This document shows positions 12,401-24,800 of a DNA stretch of 64,000 nucleotides, in pieces. The notes beneath the pieces were generated by a model. It did no database searches, had not been told where the DNA came from, and saw nothing but the letters and a program-made list of their open reading frames with translations. Numbering within the stretch: the first letter of the stretch is position 1; every line of letters starts with the position of its first letter. The stretch spans positions 15,891,591 through 15,955,590 of the forward strand of contig NC_092092.1 in the NCBI RefSeq assembly GCF_045679555.1. The letters are read 5' to 3'. The translations under genes were made by a program, and so were the position numbers. The stretch comes from Salvelinus alpinus. Lineage: Eukaryota > Chordata > Actinopteri > Salmoniformes > Salmonidae.

Positions 12401-15400
12401 AGGGAGGTGAGGATTTAATATACAGAGGTCAACATAGACTAGAGAGGGAGGTGAGGATTTAATATACAGAGGTCAACATAGACTAGAGAGGGAGGTGAGG
12501 ATTCAATATACAGAGGTCAACATAGACTAGAGAGGGAGGTGAGGATTTAATATACAGAGGTCAACATAGACTAGAGAGGGAGGTTTAGAGGTGATGATTA
12601 TATGAGTACAGAGGTCAACATAGACTAGAGAGGGAGGTGAGGATTTAATATACAGAGGTCAACATAGACTAGAGAGGAAGGGAGGTTTAATATACAGAGG
12701 TCGATAGACTAGAGATGGGAGGTGAGGATTTAATATACAGAGGTCAACATAGACTAGAGAGGGAGGTGAGGATTCAATATACAGAGGTCAACATAGACTA
12801 GAGAGGGAGGTGAGGATTTAATATACAGAGGTCAACATAGACTAGAGAGAGGGGTGAGGATTCAATATACAGAGGTCAACATAGACTAGAGAGGGAGGTG
12901 AGGATTCAATATACAGAGGTCAACATAGACTAGAGAGGGAGGTGAGGATTTAATATACAGAGGTCAACATAGACTAGAGAGGGAGGTGAGGATTTAATAT
13001 ACAGAGGTCAACATAGACTAGAGAGGGAGGTGAGGATTCAATATACAGAGGTCAACATAGACTAGAGAGGGAGGTGAGGATTTAATATACAGAGGTCAAC
13101 ATAGACTAGAGAGAGGGGTGAGGATTCAATATACAGAGGTCAACATAGACTAGAGAGGGAGGTGAGGATTCAATATACAGAGGTCAACATAGACTAGAGA
13201 GGGAGGTGAGGATTTAATATACAGAGGTCAACATAGACTAGAGAGGGAGGTGAGGATTCAATATACAGAGGTCAACATAGACTAGAGAGGGAGGTGAGGA
13301 TTTAATATACAGAGGTCAACATAGACTAGAGAGGGAGGTGAGGATTTAATATACAGAGGTCAACATAGACTAGAGAGGGAGGTGAGGATTTAATATACAG
13401 AGGTCAACATAGACTAGAGAGGGAGGTGAGGATTCAATATACAGAGGTCAACATAGACTAGAGAGGGAGGTGAGGATTTAATATACAGAGGTCAACATAG
13501 ACTAGAGAGAGGGGTGAGGATTCAATATACAGAGGTCAACATAGACTAGAGAGGGAGGTGAGGATTCAATATACAGAGGTCAACATAGACTACAGAGGGA
13601 GGTGAGGATTCAATATACAGAGGTCAACATAGACTAGAGAGGGAGGTGAGGATTCAATATACAGAGGTCAACATAGACTAGAGAGGGAGGTGAGGATTTA
13701 ATATACAGAGGTCAACATAGACTACAGAGGGAGGTGAGGATTCAATATACAGAGGTCAACATAGACTAGAGAGGGAGGTGAGGATTCAATATACAGAGGT
13801 CAACATAGACTAGAGAGAGGGGTGAGGATTTAATATACAGAGGTCAACATAGACTAGAGAGGGAGGTGAGGATTTAATATACAGAGGTCAACATAGACTA
13901 GAGAGGGAGGTGAGGATTCAATATACAGAGGTCAACATAGACTACAGAGGGAGGTGAGGATTCAATATACAGAGGTCAACATAGACTAGAGAGGGAGGTG
14001 AGGATTCAATATACAGAGGTCAACATAGACTAGAGAGGGAGGTGAGGATTCAATATACAGAGGTCAACATAGACTACAGAGGGAGGTGAGGATTCAATAT
14101 ACAGAGGTCAACATAGACTAGAGAGGGAGGTGAGGATTCAATATACAGAGGTCAACATAGACTAGAGAGGGAGGTGAGGATTTAATATACAGAGGTCAAC
14201 ATAGACTAGAGAGGGAGGTGAGGATTTAATATACAGAGGTCAACATAGACTAGAGAGGGAGGTGAGGATTCAATATACAGAGGTCAACATAGACTACAGA
14301 GGGAGGTGAGGATTCAATATACAGAGGTCAACATAGACTAGAGAGGGAGGTGAGGATTTAATATACAGAGGTCAACATAGACTAGAGAGGGAGGTGAGGA
14401 TTCAATATACAGAGGTCAACATAGACTACAGAGGGAGGGGTGAGGATTTAATATACAGAGGTCAACATAGACTAGAGAGGGAGGTGAGGATTTAATATAC
14501 AGAGGTCAACATAGACTAGAGAGGGAGGTGAGGATTCAATATACAGAGGTCAACATAGACTAGAGGGGGGGAGAGGATTCAATATACAGAGGTCAACATA
14601 GACTAGAGAGAGGGGTGAGGATTTAATATACAGAGGTCAACATAGACTAGAGAGGGAGGTGAGGATTCAATATACAGAGGTCAACATAGACTACAGAGGG
14701 AGGTGAGGTATCAACATGCACATTATTACTGGTGAAGTGAGGCTCGTATTAGCATTTGACTGCGAGTCATTCGTTCAGTCGCACCGATACGTGTTTGGCA
14801 GCGTCAGTGAGAACGTCTCTTTTCCAGTATCAGTCAGATGATTGGTCCTCTGAGGACAACTCGTGTTGTTTTTGTGTCAAGCAATCAAGACTGGATTAGG
14901 GCTGTGACGGTCATGGGATTTCAGATGACGGTAATTGGCCAGCCAAATGACCATGGTCTCGGTAATAACTTGAAGAATAATCATTAGGAACATTTTCTCC
15001 TGTCCTTCGCTCCGGCCTGCATGTGCTGCCATATGAAGAGAATAGAAGGGGCGACCCCATTCAAGTCAATGGTAGTGCAATGGTTGGACTGGAGGCCCTT
15101 GTGACTGTACCAATAGGAGCAAAACAGGAAGTGTACCCATCAATATGTGCTGTGATTTGTTGATTCAGCTCAATTTCCTCAATTCTTCACTACGAGATTC
15201 GGTTCCAACTTATTGGGAGAGGGAGTACTCCCCCTCTAGATTTTGCGAGTTTTCAGTCTTGGTATGTGTGTTTGCTTATGTAGGATGTGTTTGCTTGTGT
15301 AGCCAGTGCTTCCTTGCTCATGTAGGATGTGTTTGCTTGTGTAGCCAGTGCTTCCTTGCTCATGTAGGATGTGTTTGCTTGTGTAGCCAGTGCTTCCTTG

Positions 15401-18400
15401 CTTGAGTAAGATGGCCAGCGGTAAGAATAAGTTGAAAAAGTCTAACCACCAGTCTGAACCTCCGACCGTGCCCTAGTTGGTTTTACAATGACAACGAAAG
15501 ATACGAGGGCTGTCCTGTTGCCTAGGGTGGAAACCGGCTCCGGTGGCCTTGGCCCAGACCAGTTATGGAGAGGCCTTGGCCCAGACCAGTTATGAAGAGG
15601 CCTTGGCCCAGACCAGTTATGAAGAGGCCTTGGCCCAGACCAGTTATGAAGAGGCCTTGGCCCAGACCAGTTATGAAGAGGCCTTGGCCCAGACCAGTTA
15701 TGAAGAGGCCTTGGCCCAGACCAGTTATGAAGAGGCCTTGGCCCAGACCAGTTATGAAGAGGCCTTGGCCCAGACCAGTTATGAAGAGGCCTTGGCCCAG
15801 ACCAGTTATGGAGAGGCCTTGGCCCAGACCAGTTATGAAGAGGCCTTGGCCCAGACCAGTTATGGAGAGGCCTTGGCCCAGACCAGTTATGAAGAGGCCT
15901 TGGCCCAGACCAGTTATGAAGAGGCCTTGGCCCAGACCAGTTATGAAGAGGCCTTGGCCCAGACCAGTTATGAAGAGGCCTTGGCCCAGACCAGTTATGG
16001 AGAGGCCTTGGCCCAGACCAAGGCCCCTCCTCCTGCTCTCCCTCTCAAGGCCCCTCCTCCGCCTGCTCTCCCTCTCAAGGCCCCTCCTCCGCCTGCTCTG
16101 ACCTCTCAAGGCCCCTCCTCCTCCTGCTCTCCCTCTCAAGGCCCCTCCTCCTCCTGCTCTCCCTCTCAAGGCCCCTCCTCCGCCTGCTCTTCCTCTCAAG
16201 GCCCCTCCTCCGCCTGCTCTGACCTCTCAAGGCCCCTCCTCCGCCTGCTCTCCCTCTCAAGGCCCCTCCTCCGCCTGCTCTGACCTCTCAAGGCCCCTCC
16301 TCCGCCTGCTCTTCCTCCTCAAGGCCCCTCTGCCTGCTCTCCCTCTCAAGGCCCCTCCTCCGCCTGCTCTCCCTCACAAGGCCCCTCCACCTCCTGCTCT
16401 CCCTCTCAAGGCCCCTCCTGCTCTCCCTCTCAAGGCCCCTCCTCCTCCTGCTCTCCCTCTCAAGGCCCCTCCTCCGCCTGCTCTCCCTCTCAAGGCCACA
16501 CCTCCGCCTGCTCTTCCTCCTCAAGGCCCCTCCTCCGCCTACTCTCCCTCTCAAGGCCCCTCCTCCGCCTACTCTCCCTCTCAAGGCCCCCCCTCCTCCT
16601 CCTGCTCTCCCTCTCAAGGCCCCTCCTCCGCCTGCTCTGACCTCTCAAGGCCCCTCCTCCGCCTGCTCTGACCTCTCAAGGCCCCTCCTCCTCCTGCTCT
16701 CCCTCTCAAGGCCCCTCCTCCTGCTGCTCTCCCTCTCAAGGCCCCTCCTCCGCCTGCTCTGACCTCTCAAGGCCCCTCCTCCGCCTGCTCTGACCTCAAG
16801 GCCCCTCCTCCTCTTCCTCCTCAAGGCCCCTCCTCCGCCTGCTCTCCCTCTCAAGGCCCCTCCTCCGCCTGCTCTCCCTCTCAAGGCCCCTCCTCCGCCT
16901 GCTCTCCCTCTCAAGGCCCCTCCTCCGCCTGCTCTCCCTCTCAAGGCCCCTCCTCCTGCTCTCCCTCTCAAGGCCCCTCCTCCACCTGCTCTGACCTCTC
17001 AAGGCCCCTCCTCCGCTTGCTCTGACCTCTCAAGGCCCCCCCTCCTCCTGCTCTGACCTCTCAAGGCCCCTCCTCCGCCTGCTCTGACCTCTCAAGGCCC
17101 CTCCTCCGCCTGCTCTGACCTCAAGGCCCCTCCTCCTCTTCCTCCTCAAGGCCCCTCCTCCGCCTGCTCTCCCTCTCAAGGCCCCTCCTCCGCCTGCTCT
17201 CCCTCTCAAGGCCCCTCCTCCGCTTGCTCTGACCTCTCAAGGCCCCTCCTCCGCCTGCTCTGACCTCTCAAGGCCCCTCCTCCGCCTGCTCTGACCTCTC
17301 AAGGCCCCTCCTCCGCCTGCTCTGACCTCTCAAGGCCCCTCCTCCGCCTGCTCTGACCTCTCAAGGCCCCTCCTCCGCCTGCTCTGACCTCTCAAGGCCC
17401 CTCCTCCGCCTGCTCTGACCTCTCAAGGCCCCTCCTCCGCCTGCTCTGACCTCTCAAGGCCCCCCCTCCTCCTGCTCTGACCTCTCAAGGCCCCTCCTCC
17501 GCCTGCTCTGACCTCTCAAGGCCCCTCCTCCGCCTGCTCTTCCTCCTCAAGGCCCCTCCTCCGCCTGCTCTTCCTCCTCAAGGCCCCTCCTCCGCCTGCT
17601 CTTCCTCCTCAAGGCCCCTCCTCCGCCTGCTCTCCCTCTCAAGGCCCCTCCTCCGCCTGCTCTCCCTCTCAAGGCCCCTCCTCCGCCTGCTCTCCCTCTC
17701 AAGGCCCCTCCTCCGCCTGCTCTCCCTCTCAAGGCCCCTCCTCCGCCTGCTCTCCCTCTCAAGGCCCCTCCTCCTCCTGCTCTCCCTCTCAAGGCCCCTC
17801 CTCCTCCTGCTCTCCCTCTCAAGGCCCCTCCTCCGCCTGCTCTCCCTCTCAAGGCCCCTCCTCCGCCTGCTCTCCCTCTCAAGACCCCTCCTCCTCCTGC
17901 TCTCCCTCTCAAGGCCCCTCCTCCGCCTGCTCTCCCTCTCAAGGCCCCTCCTCCGCCTGCTCTCCCTCACAAAGCCCCTCCTCCGCCTGCTCTGACCTCT
18001 CAAGGCCCCTCCTCCTCCTGCTCTCCCTCTCAAGGCCCCTCCTCCGCCTGCTCTCCCTCTCAAGGCCCCTCCTCCGCCTGCTCTCCCTCTCAAGGCCCCT
18101 CCTCCGCCTGCTCTCCCTCTCAAGGCCCCTCCTCCGCCTACTCTCCCTCCAGCTGTATCAGCTCTAGTTAATAAAGTTACTTCCATATGGACTTGTCTGC
18201 TGCTTCCCTAACGCTGATCTGACCACGTCAACACGGAACTGGTCGTCATCAGATCCGTTTGGAAAGAGTCTCTACATTGAAAAATGTATGTATGCGTATT
18301 TGTTCGGGTGGGAAAGCCCCAGGTCCATTTCAGAATGGGTCCAACTTCTTAGACCTCTACTTGAGGCCCAAAAACAGACAACGCCAGGAACATTGTAAAC

Positions 18401-18771
18401 ACAGAAACTGGACTTGGGCCTGGAATAACGTGTTTTTTTTGGGCAAATAAACATAAATGAACTACAGTGTCTAAAGTTCATTTCTCCTCTGTACCGTAAC
18501 CCCAAAACCACAACACGTACCGAAACATGGGTTTGGTGAACTGTTACACCCCTAGTTATGAATATAACTGCCGTTGCCTGAAGGAGGGAACGAGTTACAA
18601 CATATTTTGGACCAAACCACCAGCAGAGTTTGGGCTCACTGAAGAGTGGTACTGAATTGAGGAAATGGATGCAAGCCCCGCTATTATAGCAGGGAGGCGG
18701 GGACAACTAGAAATGATCCATACCCTTCTGGTCAATCCTGAGGTGTTTTATAAACCTCAGCAGAGGACAGG

Positions 18772-18858
<87 letters not shown>

Positions 18859-21800
18859 CTACCCTTCTGGTCAATCCTGAGGTCGTAGAGAGGTGTTTTA
18901 TAAACCTCAGCAGAGGACAGGGCACAGCGGGACAGAGGAACATGGTGAGACGGACCCAAGATGAACACCCTGCGACTACAGGGGAAAGAGAGGACTCAAG
19001 TCAGCTCACTGTCCTCAGTAGGACTCAGATCAGCATTGCAGCTCAGTGGACCAGTCATCATGGACCAGTCATCGTGGACCAGTCATCAGGCCACCAGTAA
19101 GGTCGGCCCGACCAGGCTTCGCTCACGCTGTTCCAAGGTGAGGCTGTGACAGAGGCTACTCCAATAGTGCTAACTACTGTCTGTGTGAGGTAACTACAGG
19201 CTGATAGTTCCTGCATGGTGAAACAGGGCAGGCTAAGGGTTTGATAAGGAGGGAAAATGTAGAAAAATGATGATTTGATGATACTTAAAAAGTGTCCATG
19301 AAAATGTATTTTGTTACTGAGAGAATATGTTAAATTTAGAAACCTGACTGAACATATGTAACAGACGTAATGACTTACGTAACAGAAGGGTCTATTTGTT
19401 TGTAGGCGTGTGCAGCACAGGCACCGCAGTAGGAATACCCAGCATGCCTGAAAACACATTACAACACACCATTACAACCTGCCTGGCTGACAACACATTA
19501 CAACCTGCCTGGCTGACAACACATTACAACCTGCCTGGCTGACAACACATTACAACCTGCCTGGCTGACAACACATTACAACCTGCCTGGCTGACAACAC
19601 ATTACAACCTGCCTGGCTGCCAACACATTACAACCTGCCTGGCTGACAACACATTACAACCTGCCTGGCTGACAACACATTACAACCTGCCTGGCTGACA
19701 ACACATTACAACCTGCCTGGCTGACAACACATTACAACCTGCCTGGTTAAAAACACATTACAACCTGCCTGGCTGACAACACATTACAACCTGCCTGGCT
19801 GCCAACACATTACAACCTGCCTGGCTGACAACACATTACAACCTGCCTGGCTGACAACACATTACAAGACACCATTACAACCTGCCTGGCTGACAACACA
19901 CCATTACAACCTGCCTGGCTGAAAACACATTACAACACACCATTACAACCTGCCTGGCTGACAACACACCATTACAACCTGCCTGGCTGAAAACACATTA
20001 CAACACACCATTACAACCAATAGAAAACATGACCCCCATTGCCCCAATCACAACAATCACATTTCAGTCATTCATATGCTGTTATCCAATAATACTCAGA
20101 ATGAGTTGATGACAAGACGAGGCCTTTTCCTCGACTAGTAGTGGTGCTTACGGTGCTATGATGGCTCTAGCAGGGCTGACAGTGGAAGGTGCTTCAGACA
20201 GCCAACCCTCTAGTTGTGTATTCAGCTGGGAGCCTGCAGAGAGGGAAGAAAAACACTTCATTAATCCACACCAAACAGGAAGGACTCTTCTGCTGTACCC
20301 CAATGCCTCTTACACACAGGGGGAACAGAAATGACTCTTCTGCTGTACAATTATACCCTATAATACCCTTTACCCTTCAGTCCTGATTGGAAGTGATTCT
20401 AAAATACCCTATGTGGAAAATGATTGGTGGAAAAACAATTGGAACCATTTCCCTGTTTGACCACTAGGTTTTATGGGGTATTATGACACCTCCACTGTGG
20501 GGCTCTTTAGTGCACTATATAGGGAATAGGGTCCAATAGGGCTCTGGTCTAAAGTAGTGCACTATATAGGGAATAGGGTGCCATTTGGGATGCCCCCTGA
20601 ATGATGTCACCTAATCCCACACCAGCAAAGCTCCAGGCACTCTGACCTTTCTGGACCACTCTGCTGATCCCTGACATTTAAGGCTACGTCCCAAATGGTG
20701 CCTTGCTCAAGGGCACAATGGAGGATTAATGTCCCTTTAATCAATGTGACCCCCGACATCACTGTCTGACTGTATCTTGTTGGCTGGCTTCATCAGCCAG
20801 CACCTTCTTATGTGTGACTGACTGGGCTGGAGCAGAGAGATAACAGAGAGACCTTGTTATGTGTGACTGGGCTGGAGCAGAGAGATAGCAGGGAGACCTT
20901 GTTATGTGTGACTGGGCTGGGCTGGAGCAGAGAGATAGCAGGGAGACCTTGTTATGTGTGACTGACTGGGCTGGAGCAGAGAGATAACAGGGAGACCTTG
21001 TTATGTGTGACTGACTGGGCTGGAGCAGAGAGATAACAGAGAGACCTTGTTATGTGTGACTGACTGGGCTGGAGCAGAGAGATAACAGGGAGACCTTGTT
21101 ATGTGTGACTGACTGGGCTGGAGCAGAGAGATAACAGGGAGACCTTGTTATGTGTGACTGACTGGGCTGGAGCAGAGAGATAACAGGGAGACCTTGTTAT
21201 GTGTGAGCAGAGAGATAACAGGGAGACCTTGTTATGTGTGACTGACTGGGCTGGAGCAGAGAGATAACAGAGAGACCTTGTTATGTGTGACTGACTGGGC
21301 TGGAGCAGAGAGATAACAGGGAGACCTTGTTATGTGTGACTGACTGGGCTGAAGCAGAGAGATAACAGGGAGACCTTGTTATGTGTGACTGACTGGGCTG
21401 GAGCAGAGAGATAACAGGGAGACCTTGTTATGTGTGACTGGGCTGGAGCAGAGAGATAACAGGGAGACCTTGTTATGTGTGACTGACTGGGCTGGAGCAG
21501 AGAGATAACAGGGAGACCTTGTTATGTGTGACTGACTGGGCTGGAGCAGAGAGATATCAGGGAGACCTTGTTATGTGTGACTGACTGGGCTGGAGCAGAG
21601 AGATAACAGGGAGACCTTGTTATGTGTGACTGACTGGGCTGGAGAAGAGAGATAACAGGGAGACCTTGTTATGTGTGACTGACTGGGCTGGAGCAGAGAG
21701 ATAACAGGGAGACCTTGTTATGTGTGACTGACTGGGCTGGAGCAGAGAGATAACAGGGAGACCTTGTATGTGTGACTGACTGGGCTGGAGCAGAGAGATA

Positions 21801-24800
21801 ACAGAGAGACCTTGTTATGTGTGACTGACTGGGCTGGAGCAGAGAGATATCAGGGAGACCTTGTTATGTGTGACTGACTGGGCTGGAGCAGAGAGATAAC
21901 AGGGAGACCTTGTTATGTGTGACTGACTGGGCTGGAGCAGAGAGCTAACAGGGAGATACAGATCTTTTCAACAATGTGTGTTTACGTCCCAAGTGGCACC
22001 TTATTCCCTTTATAGGGCACTATTTGACCAGGGACCATAGAATAGGGCACTAATTTGACCAGGGACCATAGAATAGAGCACTAATTTGACCAGGGACCAT
22101 AGAATAGGGCACTAATTTGACCAGGGACCATAGAATAGGGCACTCATTTGACCAGGGACCATAGAATAGGGCACTCATTTAACCAGGGACCATAAAATAG
22201 GGCAGTCATTTAACCAGGGACCATAGAATAGGGCACTAATTTGACCAGGGACCATAGAATAGGGCACTAATTTAACCAGGGACCATAGAATAGGGCACTA
22301 ATTTGACCAGGGACCATAGAATAGGGCACTAATTGACCAGGGACCATAGAATAGAGCACTAATTTAACCAGGGACCATAAGGCCAGAGAATAGGGTGCAA
22401 TTGGGGACAAAGCCTGTGTATATTGACCAAAAACTTCTGTTGTCCTCCTCACTATTACTGTATGCAAAGCAAACTGCCAAGCATCGAGCTGAGGTTACTA
22501 ATAAAGCCTGTGATTCACTAAGGATAATGTCATTTAGTGGAGCTAAAATAACTCGCTACATCCTCACCGTAAAGATATTTTGAACGCAGTAATATCCTAA
22601 CTCACAGATTCCTTCACATTTATATTGCAATGTGAGAGAAAAATGTATGGAACGTGATTATACACTAAACCCCTTGGATTATAGTTAGTTTAAATGTAAC
22701 GTGATATACACTAAACCCCTTGGATTAGAGTTAGTTTAAATGTAACGTGATATACACTAAACCCCTTGGATTATAGTTAGTTTAAATGTAACGTGATATA
22801 CACTAAACCCCTTGGATTATAGTTAGTTTAAATGTAACGTGATATACACTAGGCCCCTTGGATTAGAGTTAGTTTAAATGTAACGTGATATACACTAGGC
22901 CCCTTGGATTAGAGTTAGTTTAAATGTAACGTGATATACACTAGGCCCCTTGGATTAGAGTTAGTTTAAATGTAACGTGATATACACTAGGCCCCTTGAT
23001 TAGGGTTAGTTTAAATGTAACGTGATATACACTAGGCCCCTTGATTAGAGTTAGTTTAAATGTAACGTGATATACACTAGGCCCCTTGATTAGGGTTAGT
23101 TTAAATGTAACGTGATATACACTAGGCCCCTTGATTAGGGTTAGTTTAAATGTAACGTGATATACACTAGGCCCCTTGATTAGGGTTAGTTTAAATGTAA
23201 CGTGATATACACTAGGCCCCTTGATTAGGGTTAGTTTAAATGTAACGTGATATACACTAGGCCCCTTGATTAGGGTTAGTTTAAATGTAACGTGATATAC
23301 ACTAGGCCCCTTGGATTAGAGTTAGTTTAAATGTAACGTGATATACACTAGGTCCCTTGGATTAGGGTTAGTTTAAATGTAACGTGATATACACTAGGCC
23401 CCTTGGATTAGAGTTAGTTTAAATGTAACGTGATATACACTAGGCCCCTTGGATTAGAGTTAGTTTAAATGTAACGTGATATACACTAGGCCCCTTGGAT
23501 TAGAGTTAGTTTAAATGTAACGTGATATACACTAGGCCCCTTGGATTAGGGTTAGTTTAAATGTAACGTGATATACACTAGGCCCCTTGGATTAGAGTTA
23601 GTTTAAATGTAACGTGATATACACTAGGTCCCTTGGATTAGAGTTAGTTTAAATGTAACGTGATATACACTAAACCCCTTGGATTAGGGTTAGTTTAAAT
23701 GTAACGTGATATACACTAGGCCCCTTGGATTAGAGTTAGTTTAAATGTAACGTGATATACACTAGGTCCCTTGGATTAGAGTTAGTTTAAATGTAACGTG
23801 ATATACACTAGGCCCCTTGGATTAGGGTTAATTTAAATGTAACGTGATATACACTAGGCCCCTTGGATTAGGGTTAGTTTAAATGTAACGTGATATACAC
23901 TAGGTCCCTTGGATTAGGGTTAGTTTAAATGTAACGTGATATACACTAGGCCCCTTGGATTAGGGTTAGTTTAAATGTAACGTGATATACACTAGGCCCC
24001 TTGGATTAGGGTTAGTTTAAATGTAACGTGATATACACTAGGCCCCTTGGATTAGAGTTAGTTTAAATGTAACGTGATATACACTAGGCCCCTTGGATTA
24101 GAGTTAGTTTAAATGTAACGTGATATACACTAGGTCCCTTGGATTAGGGTTAGTTTAAATGTAACGTGATATACACTAGGTCCCTTGGATTAGGGTTAGT
24201 TTAAATGTAACGTGATATACAGTAAACCCCTTGGATTAGAGTTAGTTTAAATGTAACGTGATATACACTAGGTCCCTTGGATTAGGGTTAGTTTAAATGT
24301 AACGTGATATACACTAGGTCCCTTGGATTAGGGTTAGTTTAAATGTAACGTGATATACACTAAACCCCTTGGATTAGGGTTAGTTTAAATGTAACGTGAT
24401 ATACACTAGGCCCCTTGGATTAGAGTTAGTTTAAATGTAACGTGATATACACTAGGCCCCTTGATTAGGGTTAGTTTAAATGTAACGTGATATACACTAG
24501 GCCCCTTGGATTAGAGTTAGTTTAAATGTAACGTGATATACACTAAACCCCTTGGATTAGAGTTAGTTTAAATGTAACGTGATATACACTAAACCCCTTG
24601 GATTAGAGTTAGTTTAAATGTAACGTGATATACACTAGGCCCCTTGGATTAGAGTTAGTTTAAATGTAACGTGATATACACTAGGCCCCTTGATTAGAGT
24701 TAGTTTAAATGCCCCCCAAAAACTTGATTTGATGAAAGCCGTATGCGTTCTAGCCACAACCCTAGACTAGTAGCTACAGTTGTCTAATAAGGGACATAGT

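Noticed and set aside
15522-18186. Arg/Gly/Ala-rich minus-strand frames and Pro/Ser-rich plus-strand frames
   Set aside because: Translations of the 27-bp and 30-bp arrays, switching frame with unit-length variants.
18272-18706. A 144-codon minus-strand frame
   Set aside because: No family resemblance; it lies in memo1 intron 4 with repeat-like sequence.
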